Shown one piece after another: positions 40,656 to 48,591 of a stretch of DNA of 48,591 nucleotides. The notes under the pieces are model-generated. The model searched no databases. It had not been told where the DNA came from and saw nothing but the letters and a program-made list of their open reading frames with translations. The DNA comes from Nocardia caishijiensis NBRC 108228. Lineage in GTDB: Bacteria > Actinomycetota > Actinomycetes > Mycobacteriales > Mycobacteriaceae. Position 1 is the first letter of the stretch. Every line of letters starts with the position of its first letter. Position numbers and translations under genes: made by a program. Location of the stretch: the NCBI RefSeq assembly GCF_001612825.1, contig NZ_BDBE01000045.1, positions 1-48,591 on the forward strand, given 5' to 3'.

Positions 40656-40669
40656 TGGAACATGTTCCA
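40656..40669. promoter_or_regulatory. KstR-like operator between fdxD and fadE26
   Basis: TGGAACATGTTCCA is a full match to TnnAACnnGTTnnA and is the core of an 18-bp perfect palindrome (40654-40671). It lies 89 bp before fdxD and 57 bp before fadE26, in position to control both divergent promoters. Confidence 0.82.
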
Positions 40670-40725
40670 GTTGCTGTGCAATGATCGGTTCACCGAAGCT
40701 GGAGTTCGACACCGAGGTGGGAAGC

Positions 40726-41919
40726 ATGCGCGTCGCGTACACGCCGCAGCAGGAAGAATTGCGCGCCGAGCTGCGCGCGTATTTCGCCGGGCTCATGACA
40801 CCCGAGCGCAAGAAGGCGCTGAGCCTGCAGACCGGCGAGTACGGCGAGGGCGATGTGTACCGCGAGGTGGTGCGGCAGATGGGCCGCGACGGCTGGCTCA
40901 CGCTGAGCTGGCCCAAGGAGTACGGCGGCCAGGACCGGACCACCATGGATCAGCTGATCTTCGTGGAGGAGGCCGCCATCGCGGGCGCGCCCGTCCCGTT
41001 CCTGACGCTCAACTCCGTGGCGCCGACCATCATGCAGTACGGCACCGAGGAGCAGAAGAAGTTCTTCCTCCCGCGCATCGCCGCCGGTGAACTGCATTTC
41101 GCCATCGGCTATTCCGAGCCGGGCGCGGGCACCGACCTCGCCTCGCTGCGCACCGCCGCGGTGCGCGACGGCGACGACTTCGTCGTCAACGGGCAGAAGA
41201 TGTGGACCAGCCTCATCGCCTACGCCGACTACATCTGGCTGGCCGTGCGCACCGACCCGACCGCCAAGAAGCACAAGGGCATCAGCATGTTCATCGTGCC
41301 GACCTCCGCCGAGGGCTTCTCCTGGACGCCGGTGCACACCATGGCCGGGCCCGACACCAGCGCCACCTACTACCAGGATGTTCGCGTTCCGGCGTCGTCG
41401 ATGGTCGGCCCGGAGAACGGTGGCTGGTCGCTCATCACCAATCAGCTCAACCACGAGCGGGTCGCGCTCACCTCGGCCGGGCCGCTGTCGCTCGCGGTGG
41501 CGCAGACGACCGCGTGGGCGCGAGAGACGCTGCTGCCCGACGGTTCTCGCGTGATCGACCAGGAATGGGCACGGCTGAATCTGGCCCGCGTGCACGCCAA
41601 GGTCGAATATCTGAAGCTGCTGAACTGGGAGATCGCCAGCCGCGCCGATCAGGGCGGTGAGGCCGCGCCGCGCCCGTGGGACGCCTCCGCGTGCAAGGTC
41701 TACGGCACCGAGCTGGCCACCGAGGCCTACCGACTGCTGATGGAAGTGGTCGGCGCCGACGCCTACCTGCGCCAGGACTCCCCCGGCGCGGTGTTGCTCG
41801 GCAGGCTGGAGCGGATGCACCGAGCCGCCCTCATCCTCACCTTCGGCGGCGGCACCAACGAGGTGCAGCGCGACATCATCGCCATGACCGCCCTGCGCCA
41901 GCCCGCCGCCGCCCGCTGA
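40726..41919 (+). CDS. fadE26: Acyl-CoA dehydrogenase FadE26 (ChsE4-like)
   Basis: A 397-residue acyl-CoA dehydrogenase that closely resembles mycobacterial FadE26, the catalytic half of a heterotetramer with FadE27 that oxidises the cholesterol side-chain CoA ester. Marks include IGYSEPGAGTDLASL, VVNGQKMWTS and the C-terminal LTFGGGTNEVQRDIIA. Glu244 in NQLNHERVAL aligns with the position reported as catalytic base in FadE26. ATG 40726 (MRVAYTPQQEELRAELRAYF) follows GAGGTGG; upstream in-frame codons to 40681 do not resemble the family. fadE27 follows after 23 bp. Confidence 0.94.
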   Translation: MRVAYTPQQEELRAELRAYFAGLMTPERKKALSLQTGEYGEGDVYREVVRQMGRDGWLTLSWPKEYGGQDRTTMDQLIFVEEAAIAGAPVPFLTLNSVAPTIMQYGTEEQKKFFLPRIAAGELHFAIGYSEPGAGTDLASLRTAAVRDGDDFVVNGQKMWTSLIAYADYIWLAVRTDPTAKKHKGISMFIVPTSAEGFSWTPVHTMAGPDTSATYYQDVRVPASSMVGPENGGWSLITNQLNHERVALTSAGPLSLAVAQTTAWARETLLPDGSRVIDQEWARLNLARVHAKVEYLKLLNWEIASRADQGGEAAPRPWDASACKVYGTELATEAYRLLMEVVGADAYLRQDSPGAVLLGRLERMHRAALILTFGGGTNEVQRDIIAMTALRQPAAAR

Positions 41920-41942
41920 TCCCCGAAAGCCGGTAACCCGCC

Positions 41943-43175
41943 ATGGATTTCACTCCCACCGAAGCCCAGACCGACCTCGCCCGCCTCACCGGTGAGGTGT
42001 GCGCCAAACTCGTCACCGCCGATCGGTTGCGTGAGCTCGACACACCGGGCCGTTTCGACGAACAGCTCTGGAAGGCGCTCGGCGAGACCGGTGTTCTCGC
42101 TGCCGCCCTGCCGGAGTCGTTGGGCGGCAGCGATTTCGGCGAGCTCGAGCAGTCCGCGGTGTTGCGCGAGCTCGGACGTGTCGTTGCCGCGGTGCCGTAT
42201 CTGTGGTCGATCGTGCTCGGTGCGGGTGCGCTCGCCCGGTTCGGGGATGAGGGTCAGGGGGTACTGGCGCAGCGCGCGGGCGCGGGCGAACTGGTGCTGA
42301 CGGCGGCCCTGTCGTCTTCGCTGCACGATCCGATGGGCGCGCCGGGGATCACTGCGACCCCCGCTTCTGCCGACAACGCCACTGCGGCCGATCCGATGGG
42401 CGGCAGCTCCGTCGGGACAGTGACTACGGCCGCCGACTCGGACACCGCATCGGCCGCTATTTCAGTCAGTGCGGGCTCAGCCCTTGGCCGCACAGGACCC
42501 GCGTGGGTGTTGTCCGGCGTCGCGACGACCGTCCCGTATGCCGACCGTGCCGAGCGAATCCTGGTGCCGGCGTCGCTCTCCGGCGAAGCGTCGGCGCCCG
42601 TGGCGGTCTTCCTGGTCGACCCGGCGAATGCCGTGGTGAGGCCGCAACAGGTCGTCGACCTGTCCCCCGAATTCCTCGTCGAGTTCGCGGACACCCCGGC
42701 CGAACTGCTCGGCACCGTGGAATCCGGCGCCGACATCCTCACCTGGCTACGCGAGCGCGCCTGGCTCGGCCTCTCGGCCCTGCAGCTCGGCACCCTGGAA
42801 CGCGCACTCGACATCACCGCCGAACACACCCGCACCCGCGAACAGTTCGGCAAGGCCATCGGCTCCTTCCAGTCGGTGGCCCAGCGCCTGGCCGACGCCT
42901 ACATCGACATCGGCGGCCTCCGCCTCACCGTCACCCAGGCGGCCTGGCGCCTGTCCGAGGGCCTGCCCGCCACCGAGGCGGTTCACATCGCCAAATTCTG
43001 GGCCGCCGAAGCGGGCCACAAGGTCGCGCATACCGTCGTCCACGTCCACGGCGGCCTCGGCATCGACCGCGACCACATCACCCACAACTACTTCACCGCC
43101 GCCAAACACCACGAATTCGCCCTCGGCGCCGCCACCGGCCACCTCCTAGCCCTCGGCGCCGAACTGGCGAGGTAG
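41943..43175 (+). CDS. fadE27: Acyl-CoA dehydrogenase FadE27 (ChsE5-like) with a repeat insertion
   Basis: A 410-residue acyl-CoA dehydrogenase, partner of FadE26. The N terminus (MDFTPTEAQTDLARLTGEV) and C-terminal part (LERALDITAEHTRTREQFGKAIGSFQSVAQRLAD, AGHKVAHTVVHVHGGLGIDRDH) are typical and hold the FAD-binding Arg and Gln. The middle domain has an extra segment at about residues 129-175, rich in Ala, Ser and Thr, made of two diverged 21-residue repeats starting DPMG. Mycobacterial FadE27 is about 370 residues, so the insert explains the extra length. Function should persist if the insert is a surface loop. Confidence 0.9.
   Translation: MDFTPTEAQTDLARLTGEVCAKLVTADRLRELDTPGRFDEQLWKALGETGVLAAALPESLGGSDFGELEQSAVLRELGRVVAAVPYLWSIVLGAGALARFGDEGQGVLAQRAGAGELVLTAALSSSLHDPMGAPGITATPASADNATAADPMGGSSVGTVTTAADSDTASAAISVSAGSALGRTGPAWVLSGVATTVPYADRAERILVPASLSGEASAPVAVFLVDPANAVVRPQQVVDLSPEFLVEFADTPAELLGTVESGADILTWLRERAWLGLSALQLGTLERALDITAEHTRTREQFGKAIGSFQSVAQRLADAYIDIGGLRLTVTQAAWRLSEGLPATEAVHIAKFWAAEAGHKVAHTVVHVHGGLGIDRDHITHNYFTAAKHHEFALGAATGHLLALGAELAR
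42326..42451 (+). repeat. Two diverged 63-bp in-frame repeats in fadE27
   Basis: Both units (42326-42388 and 42389-42451) begin with CGATCCGATGGGCG. Their translations share the DPMG start and scattered A, D and T residues (8 of 21). The repeat encodes most of the low-complexity insert. Confidence 0.6.
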
Positions 43176-43208
43176 ACCCGAGACGCTGCATTCTGTACGG
43201 AATCTGGC

Positions 43209-43220
43209 TGTACATGTACA
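43209..43220. promoter_or_regulatory. Phd-type operator with overlapping -10 element
   Basis: TGTACATGTACA is a perfect 12-bp palindrome 9 bp before the antitoxin ATG; a partial copy (CTGTACGG) lies about 17 bp upstream. TACAAT (43217-43222) is a good -10 box overlapping it. TGTACA cores are known for Phd autoregulation. Confidence 0.7.
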
Positions 43221-43229
43221 ATTTTGTGC

Positions 43230-43469
43230 ATGACAAGTGCCCCCGTACCTGAGAACTGGGAGCTCCCGGTGAGCGAGGCTCGCGAGCGGCTGGCCGAGGT
43301 GCTGGCCGCCGCGGAGTCGGGCAAAGTCGTACACCTGACCCGACATGGCCGTCGAGTGGCAGCCGTGGTGCCGGAAGCCATGGCCGAGACCGCAGACGCA
43401 CAGGTCCGTGCCCTATCGCAGCAGTTCGCCCTACGCCACAGGAGCCTGCTCGACAGGCTCGCCGAATGA
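43230..43469 (+). CDS. Phd/YefM-family antitoxin
   Basis: A 79-residue antitoxin. The N-terminal DNA-binding Phd fold is visible in WELPVSEARERLAEVLAAAESGKVVHLTRHGRRVAAVVPEA. The C-terminal segment (DAQVRALSQQFALRHRSLLDRLAE) should fold on binding the toxin. The start is ATG 43230; the TTG at 43224 is ignored. It overlaps the Doc gene by four bases (ATGA), the usual arrangement. The pair is probably autorepressed at the palindrome 43209-43220. It is inserted 54 bp after fadE27 inside the steroid locus. Confidence 0.9.
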   Translation: MTSAPVPENWELPVSEARERLAEVLAAAESGKVVHLTRHGRRVAAVVPEAMAETADAQVRALSQQFALRHRSLLDRLAE

Positions 43470-43855
43470 CCGAAGCGGCGATCTACTACCTCACGGTCGC
43501 CGACCTCAGAGCCATTGCGCATGACGTCACCGGGCAGTATGCCATTCGAGACGTCGGATTACTCGCCTCCGCGGCGGCGCGACCCGCGACAACCGTTTTC
43601 GGCGTCGATGCGTACCCCACCTTGCGGGAGAAGGCCGCAGCCTTGCTGCACTCCATTGCCTCCAATCATCCACTCGTCGACGGCAACAAGAGGCTGGCCA
43701 TCGCCGGAGCGATTGTCTTCCTCGCCCGGAACGGCATCGATACAAGCCAACTCGACGAGGAACTCGCCTACGACCTGATGATCGACGTGGCCACCGGAAC
43801 GACCAGCGAGGTCGCCGCGATCGCCGCCGGACTTGTTGCCGTCCTGAAGCACTGA
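43466..43855 (+). CDS. doc: Doc-family (Fic fold) toxin
   Basis: A 129-residue Doc toxin, a kinase of the Fic fold that inactivates translation factor EF-Tu in studied members. The catalytic motif is HPLVDGNKR (His68, Asp72, Asn74, Lys75, Arg76), close to the Fic H-x-F-x-D-G-N-K-R and with Gly where Doc of phage P1 has Ala. The flanking helix LREKAAALLHSIASN is typical. All catalytic positions are intact, so the toxin should be active. Its stop is two bases from the convergent TetR gene. Confidence 0.9.
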   Translation: MTEAAIYYLTVADLRAIAHDVTGQYAIRDVGLLASAAARPATTVFGVDAYPTLREKAAALLHSIASNHPLVDGNKRLAIAGAIVFLARNGIDTSQLDEELAYDLMIDVATGTTSEVAAIAAGLVAVLKH

Positions 43856-43857
43856 CG

Positions 43858-44433
43858 CTACGTTGCGGCGAGGTAGTGCCGGAGCGTCGGCGCGATGTCA
43901 GTGACGATCTGATCCGGCTCGAGTGCTGTTACCGGGGGCAGACGCAGGATGTAGCGGCACAGAGCCAGGCCGAGGAGTTGGGTGACGATCAAACCGGCGC
44001 GGCGGGGGGCGTCGGCGGGGTCACCGACACGCAGGACCGCGGGGAGGACCTGCGCGGCGAAGATCTCGCGCACGCGGGCCGCTACCGCTTCATCGGTGAT
44101 CGAGGTGCGCAGCAGGATCAGCAGGACGGTGTTGTCGTTATCCTCCCAGATGGTGAGGAAACGGCGAATCAGGAGCTCCCCCAGCGTGTTCGGGTCGGCC
44201 GCGCGGAGGTCGGGGAGGTCCAGATCGATCTGGGCCGCGGCAGCGAAGAGTCCGTCTTTGGAACCGAAGTAGCGCATCACCATCGACGGGTCGATCTTGG
44301 CATCGGCGGCGATGGCACGGATGGTCGCTTTGGCATAGCCGTCGGCGGCGAAGCGGGTGCGGGCGGCGGCGAGGATGGCCGCACGGGTGGCGTCGGAGCG
44401 GCGAATCGGATGCTCTTGCTGGGCGGATTTCAT
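43858..44433 (-). CDS. TetR-family repressor of the flavin monooxygenase
   Basis: A 191-residue TetR regulator. HTH at residues 12-58 (RRSDATRAAILAAARTRFAADGYAKATIRAIAADAKIDPSMVMRYFGSKDGLF). The C-terminal domain (TetR_C type with VTQLLGLALCRYILRLPP) binds an unknown ligand. It is divergent from the monooxygenase at 44533 across a 99-bp gap with paired inverted repeats, so it most likely represses both genes and responds to the aromatic substrate of the enzyme or to a drug. Confidence 0.9.
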   Translation of the reverse strand: MKSAQQEHPIRRSDATRAAILAAARTRFAADGYAKATIRAIAADAKIDPSMVMRYFGSKDGLFAAAAQIDLDLPDLRAADPNTLGELLIRRFLTIWEDNDNTVLLILLRTSITDEAVAARVREIFAAQVLPAVLRVGDPADAPRRAGLIVTQLLGLALCRYILRLPPVTALEPDQIVTDIAPTLRHYLAAT

Positions 44434-44522
44434 GCCAACGATTGTAGGCCAACAACTGTTGACTTCCTAGCGCGGCCGGGCTTATCGTTATGCCTACAAG
44501 CGTTGGCAAACAAACGTTGACC
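44434..44522. promoter_or_regulatory. Paired operators between tetR and monooxygenase
   Basis: GCCAACGATTGTAGGC (44434-44449) and GCCTACAAGCGTTGGC (44492-44507) are inverted copies matching at 15 of 16 positions, centres 58 bp apart. Each is followed by a second block ending GTTGAC (44458-44463 and 44516-44521). The two units probably bind TetR dimers at the tetR and monooxygenase promoters. Confidence 0.7.
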
Positions 44523-44532
44523 AGGAGTCGAA

Positions 44533-45711
44533 ATGGCCGTCACCACCCTCCCCGCAACCAGTTCCGTCGTCATCGTCGGCGCGGGCCCCGTCGGCCTCAC
44601 CGCCGCGATCGTGCTCGCCGAAGCGGGCGTCGACTACGTGCTGATCGACCGTCTTGCCGAGGGCGCCAACACTTCTCGCGCCGCGGTGGTACACGCCAGG
44701 ACACTCGAGGTGCTCGACGAACTCGGCATTGCCGACGAACTCGTCGGACTCGGCATCAAGGTCCCGACGTTCAAGATGCACGACGGCCCGAAAACCCTGG
44801 CCACCGTCGAATTCGGCGGCCTGCCGACGGCGTTCCCGTACACCCTGATGGTGCCCCAGGACGTCACCGAACGGGTCCTGCTCGACCGGCTGCACAAGGC
44901 AGGCGGCCAGGTGCACCGCCCGATCACCGTCACCGCCGTCCGCAACGAAAAGGACTCGGCCACCGTCGAATATGTGGGTGTCGACGGCACGCCAGGCAGC
45001 ATCACCGCCGATTACGTGGTGGGTGCCGACGGCATGCACAGCGTTGTCCGCGAACACGCGGGTATCGGCTTCACCGGCGACACCTATCCCGCATCGTTCA
45101 TCCTCGCCGACGTCCGCATGGCCTGGCCCTCGCCGCGCAGCGAAGTGTCCCTGCACCTTTCGCCCGAGGGCGTCACCGTCGTCGCCCCGCTGCCCGACCC
45201 ACACGACGAGCGCTACCGCGTCGTCGCCACCGTGGACGAAGCGCCCGAACACCCGACCCGCGAGGACATCCAGGCCCTCCTCGATGCCCGCGGCCCGGCA
45301 GGTGAGGTGCAGGTCGACGAGGTCCTGTGGAGCTCGCGCTTCCGGGTACACCACCGCGTCGCCGACCACTACCGCGCCGGTCACGTCCTCCTCGCGGGCG
45401 ACGCCGCCCACGTCCACAGCCCCGCGGGCGGTCAGGGCATGAACACCGGCATCCAGGACGCCGCGCTCCTCGGCACCCTCCTCGCGAAAGTTGCCGCAGG
45501 CGAACCGGATTCCGTACTCGACACCTACGAGACCATCCGCCGACCGATCGCCACCGAGGTCGTCGCCTTCACCGACCGCATGACGAAAATGGCCACCCTC
45601 GGCTCCGCCCCCGCCCGCACCCTCCGCAACACCGCAATGAGCGTCCTCACCCGAATCCCCGCCATCCGCACCAAACTGGCCTACCAACTCGCCGAACTCG
45701 GCAGCCGCTGA
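44533..45711 (+). CDS. FAD-dependent aromatic monooxygenase (FAD_binding_3)
   Basis: A 392-residue single-component flavoprotein hydroxylase of the phenol/3-HPA/rifampicin monooxygenase-like group. The FAD motif GAGPVG is at residues 16-21. RAAVVHARTLEVLDELG is the second family motif, GADGMHSVVREHAGI carries the DG motif, and GDAAHVHSPAGGQGMNTGIQDA binds the FAD ribityl. It lacks the C-terminal thioredoxin-like domain of phenol hydroxylase. ATG 44533 follows AGGAG. The substrate is unknown; antibiotics and simple phenols are both possible, and the divergent TetR gives inducible control. Confidence 0.92.
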   Translation: MAVTTLPATSSVVIVGAGPVGLTAAIVLAEAGVDYVLIDRLAEGANTSRAAVVHARTLEVLDELGIADELVGLGIKVPTFKMHDGPKTLATVEFGGLPTAFPYTLMVPQDVTERVLLDRLHKAGGQVHRPITVTAVRNEKDSATVEYVGVDGTPGSITADYVVGADGMHSVVREHAGIGFTGDTYPASFILADVRMAWPSPRSEVSLHLSPEGVTVVAPLPDPHDERYRVVATVDEAPEHPTREDIQALLDARGPAGEVQVDEVLWSSRFRVHHRVADHYRAGHVLLAGDAAHVHSPAGGQGMNTGIQDAALLGTLLAKVAAGEPDSVLDTYETIRRPIATEVVAFTDRMTKMATLGSAPARTLRNTAMSVLTRIPAIRTKLAYQLAELGSR

Positions 45712-45722
45712 GCTTGTCACCC

Positions 45723-45781
45723 GATCACCACGCCCTGGTGACGGCAACGTGCGAGGCTTCCGCCACCAAAGCGTGGTGATC
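45723..45781. repeat. Inverted repeat behind the monooxygenase gene
   Basis: GATCACCACGC (45723-45733) and GCGTGGTGATC (45771-45781) are perfect complements with a 37-base interval; GTCACC/GGTGAC (45716-45721, 45737-45742) is a competing inner repeat. It could be a terminator for the monooxygenase or a remnant of a mobile element. Confidence 0.45.
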
Positions 45782-45847
45782 AGATGTCCAGCAGGTAGCG
45801 CGAAGCTCTGAGCGGTGAAAGATGCGGTCCTGGACATCCGCGCAAAA

Positions 45848-45886
45848 GAATCGGCCCGTCCGGCGGGAAGCCGGACGGGCCGATTC
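45848..45886 (-). terminator. Terminator of fadD19
   Basis: Perfect 17-bp stem (45848-45864 with 45870-45886, loop GGGAA), 11 bp beyond the fadD19 stop. On the minus strand the stem runs into TTTT, so it is a good intrinsic terminator for fadD19; it may also stop rightward transcripts. Confidence 0.88.
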
Positions 45887-45897
45887 GGTGATGGGAC

Positions 45898-47541
<1,644 letters not shown>

Positions 47542-47552
47542 AGTGTCAAAAA

Positions 47553-47566
47553 TAGAACGTGTTACT
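47553..47566. promoter_or_regulatory. KstR-like operator between fadD19 and echA19
   Basis: TAGAACGTGTTACT fits TnnAACnnGTTnnA except for the last base. It lies 11 bp before the fadD19 start and about 120 bp before echA19, so it can serve both. Confidence 0.72.
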
Positions 47567-47594
47567 GTTTCTGGCAAGGTTTTCGGCGTCTTGC

Positions 47595-47659
47595 TCTGGA
47601 CTGACCGGAGAGTGCGACGACATCAGGCCGAAAGCCTGCGCGCGCCAGCGCGCAGATGA
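47595..47659 (+). repeat. Dispersed structured element, copy B (echA19 leader)
   Basis: The 26-base block at 47595-47620 matches copy A (32859-32884) at 24 positions. It is followed by small hairpin AGGC-CGAAA-GCCT (47624-47636), hairpin TGCGCGC-GCCA-GCGCGCA (47637-47654) and GATG. GAGT before the hairpins can pair with ACTC after them, and CTGAC (47601-47605) with GTCAG (47672-47676), which overlaps the echA19 ribosome site AGGAGA. This arrangement could be a cis-acting RNA or a palindromic mobile repeat. Confidence 0.55.
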
Positions 47660-47687
47660 CTCTGCTCAACTGTCAGGAGATATTCAG

Positions 47688-48470
47688 ATGGCCCACTGTC
47701 TGGTCGAGAAGCGCGACCACGTCCTCCTCGTCACCATGAACCGCCCGGAGGCGCGAAACGCCCTGTCCGGCGAGATGATGGCGATCATGCGCGACGCCTG
47801 GGACCAGGTCGACAGCGATCCCGACATCCGTGTCGCGATCCTGACCGGTGCGGGCGGTGCCTTCTGCGCGGGCATGGACCTGAAAGCCATGAGCTCGCAA
47901 CACCCCGGCGACACCGCCTCCAGCGGCGGCTGGGATCCGGCCTACCTCCCCGCGCTGCTGAAGGGACGGCGCCTGAGCAAGCCGCTCATCGCGGCAGTCG
48001 AAGGTCCGGCCATCGCCGGTGGCACCGAGATCCTGCAGGGCACCGACCTGCGCGTGGCCGGGGAAGGCGCCAAGTTCGGCGTCTCCGAGGCCCGCTGGGG
48101 CCTGTTCCCGCTCGGCGGTTCCGCCGTGCGCCTGGCCCGCCAGATCCCGTACACCGTAGCCGCCGACCTGCTGCTCACCGGGCGCCACATCACCGCCGCC
48201 GAGGCGAAGGAGATCGGCCTCATCGGCCACGTGGTCCCCGACGGCACCGCCCTCGACAAGGCGCTCGAACTGGCCGCTCAGATCGCCGCCAATGGCCCTC
48301 TCGCCGTCCAGGCGATGCTGCGCACTCTGCGCGAAACCGAGGCCATGCCGGAGAACGAGGCCTTTCCTATCGAGGCGAAGATCGGCATCGAGGTGTTCAG
48401 ATCCGCCGATGCCAAGGAGGGCCCTCGCGCCTTCGCCGAGAAGCGCAAGCCGAACTTCACCGGGCAATAG
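47688..48470 (+). CDS. echA19: Enoyl-CoA hydratase EchA19
   Basis: A 260-residue crotonase-fold hydratase, similar to mycobacterial EchA19, which hydrates steroid enoyl-CoA esters. The oxyanion strands are GAGGAFCAGMDLKAMSS and PAIAGGTEIL; both active-site Glu positions are present (AGGTEILQG and VSEARWGLFP). The C terminus KEGPRAFAEKRKPNFTGQ is typical. ATG 47688 follows AGGAGA by 7 bases; the open frame upstream to 47559 is not used because it runs through the leader element and operator. It is the last gene of the window. Confidence 0.93.
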   Translation: MAHCLVEKRDHVLLVTMNRPEARNALSGEMMAIMRDAWDQVDSDPDIRVAILTGAGGAFCAGMDLKAMSSQHPGDTASSGGWDPAYLPALLKGRRLSKPLIAAVEGPAIAGGTEILQGTDLRVAGEGAKFGVSEARWGLFPLGGSAVRLARQIPYTVAADLLLTGRHITAAEAKEIGLIGHVVPDGTALDKALELAAQIAANGPLAVQAMLRTLRETEAMPENEAFPIEAKIGIEVFRSADAKEGPRAFAEKRKPNFTGQ

Positions 48471-48591
48471 CGTCCTGTCGCGGCGGTCTCAGTCGCATGG
48501 CGCTACTCGAGTTGGCCGCCGGTCGCGCTTTCAGCCGTATCGCACTACCTCGGGGTTTTGTGCACCACAAAGGTATTGGACTGTGTTTGTT

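Noticed and set aside
44494..45837. A 447-codon minus-strand open frame opposite the monooxygenase
   Set aside because: Mirror reading of the FAD-dependent monooxygenase, whose FAD motifs are intact on the plus strand.
47542..47577. Longer N terminus for FadD19
   Set aside because: It would place the KstR operator inside the coding sequence and is not found in the related mycobacterial protein as I recall it.
47595..47680. A known riboswitch (glycine or THF type) in the echA19 leader
   Set aside because: GGAGAGT and CCGAAAG recall fragments of these classes, but the rest of their conserved cores is missing and the gene context does not fit.

Overview
The window is high-GC actinobacterial DNA from a mycolic-acid-producing member of the Mycobacteriales, most likely Nocardia or a close relative. 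The evidence is an antigen-85-like exported esterase, a complete mce/yrbE operon of the cholesterol (mce4) type, an EspG chaperone with a type VII secretion (ESX) substrate cassette, a DUF3558 lipoprotein, GTG starts and a gene order that I recall from mycobacterial chromosomes. The genus is an inference; no rRNA is present.

Left part (1-21.3 kb): mostly housekeeping. A MarR regulator diverges from a leaderless periplasmic-binding-protein-like protein. Then come purS-purQ, a metallo-beta-lactamase-fold hydrolase, an M20 dipeptidase / small membrane protein / APC permease operon, a DUF2334 protein, oligopeptidase B (ptrB), a DUF2330 exported protein, the antigen-85-like esterase, a TetR-purB-HIT run, an aminotransferase, an M23 peptidase, a broken Rpn-type nuclease gene, purD, a PH-domain protein, a small membrane protein and a second HIT protein.

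Middle (21.3-29 kb): accessory. A four-gene ESX substrate cassette (DUF3558 lipoprotein, small helical protein, WxG/PPE-like protein with a long disordered tail, EspG) stands without any secretion core. It is followed by an SDR, an orphan CdiI_2-type immunity protein, tRNA-Thr(UGU), an orphan MbtH protein, an alpha/beta hydrolase and a small protein plus otsA (trehalose-6-phosphate synthase).

Right part (29-48.5 kb): a steroid uptake and side-chain degradation locus. Read in transcription order, yrbE4A-yrbE4B-mce4ABCDEF and two Mce-associated proteins run leftward from 39.1 kb to 29.0 kb. Hsd4A, ferredoxin FdxD, the FadE26/FadE27 acyl-CoA dehydrogenase pair, FadD19 and EchA19 lie to the right. 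Four sites resembling the KstR operator (TnnAACnnGTTnnA) sit in front of yrbE4A, hsd4A, fdxD/fadE26 and fadD19/echA19, so the locus looks like one cholesterol-responsive regulon. A Phd-Doc toxin-antitoxin pair and a TetR/flavin-monooxygenase pair have been inserted between fadE27 and fadD19.

The most unexplained signal is an imperfect dispersed element of about 65-95 bp. One copy splits the otherwise overlapping mce4D-mce4E junction and the other lies in the echA19 leader. Both copies share a 24/26 block and a GCCA-looped hairpin whose stem sequence differs but stays paired. A second window-wide trait is that eight of nine convergent gene pairs end within 10 bp of each other or overlap, two of them by sharing the tetranucleotide CTAG.
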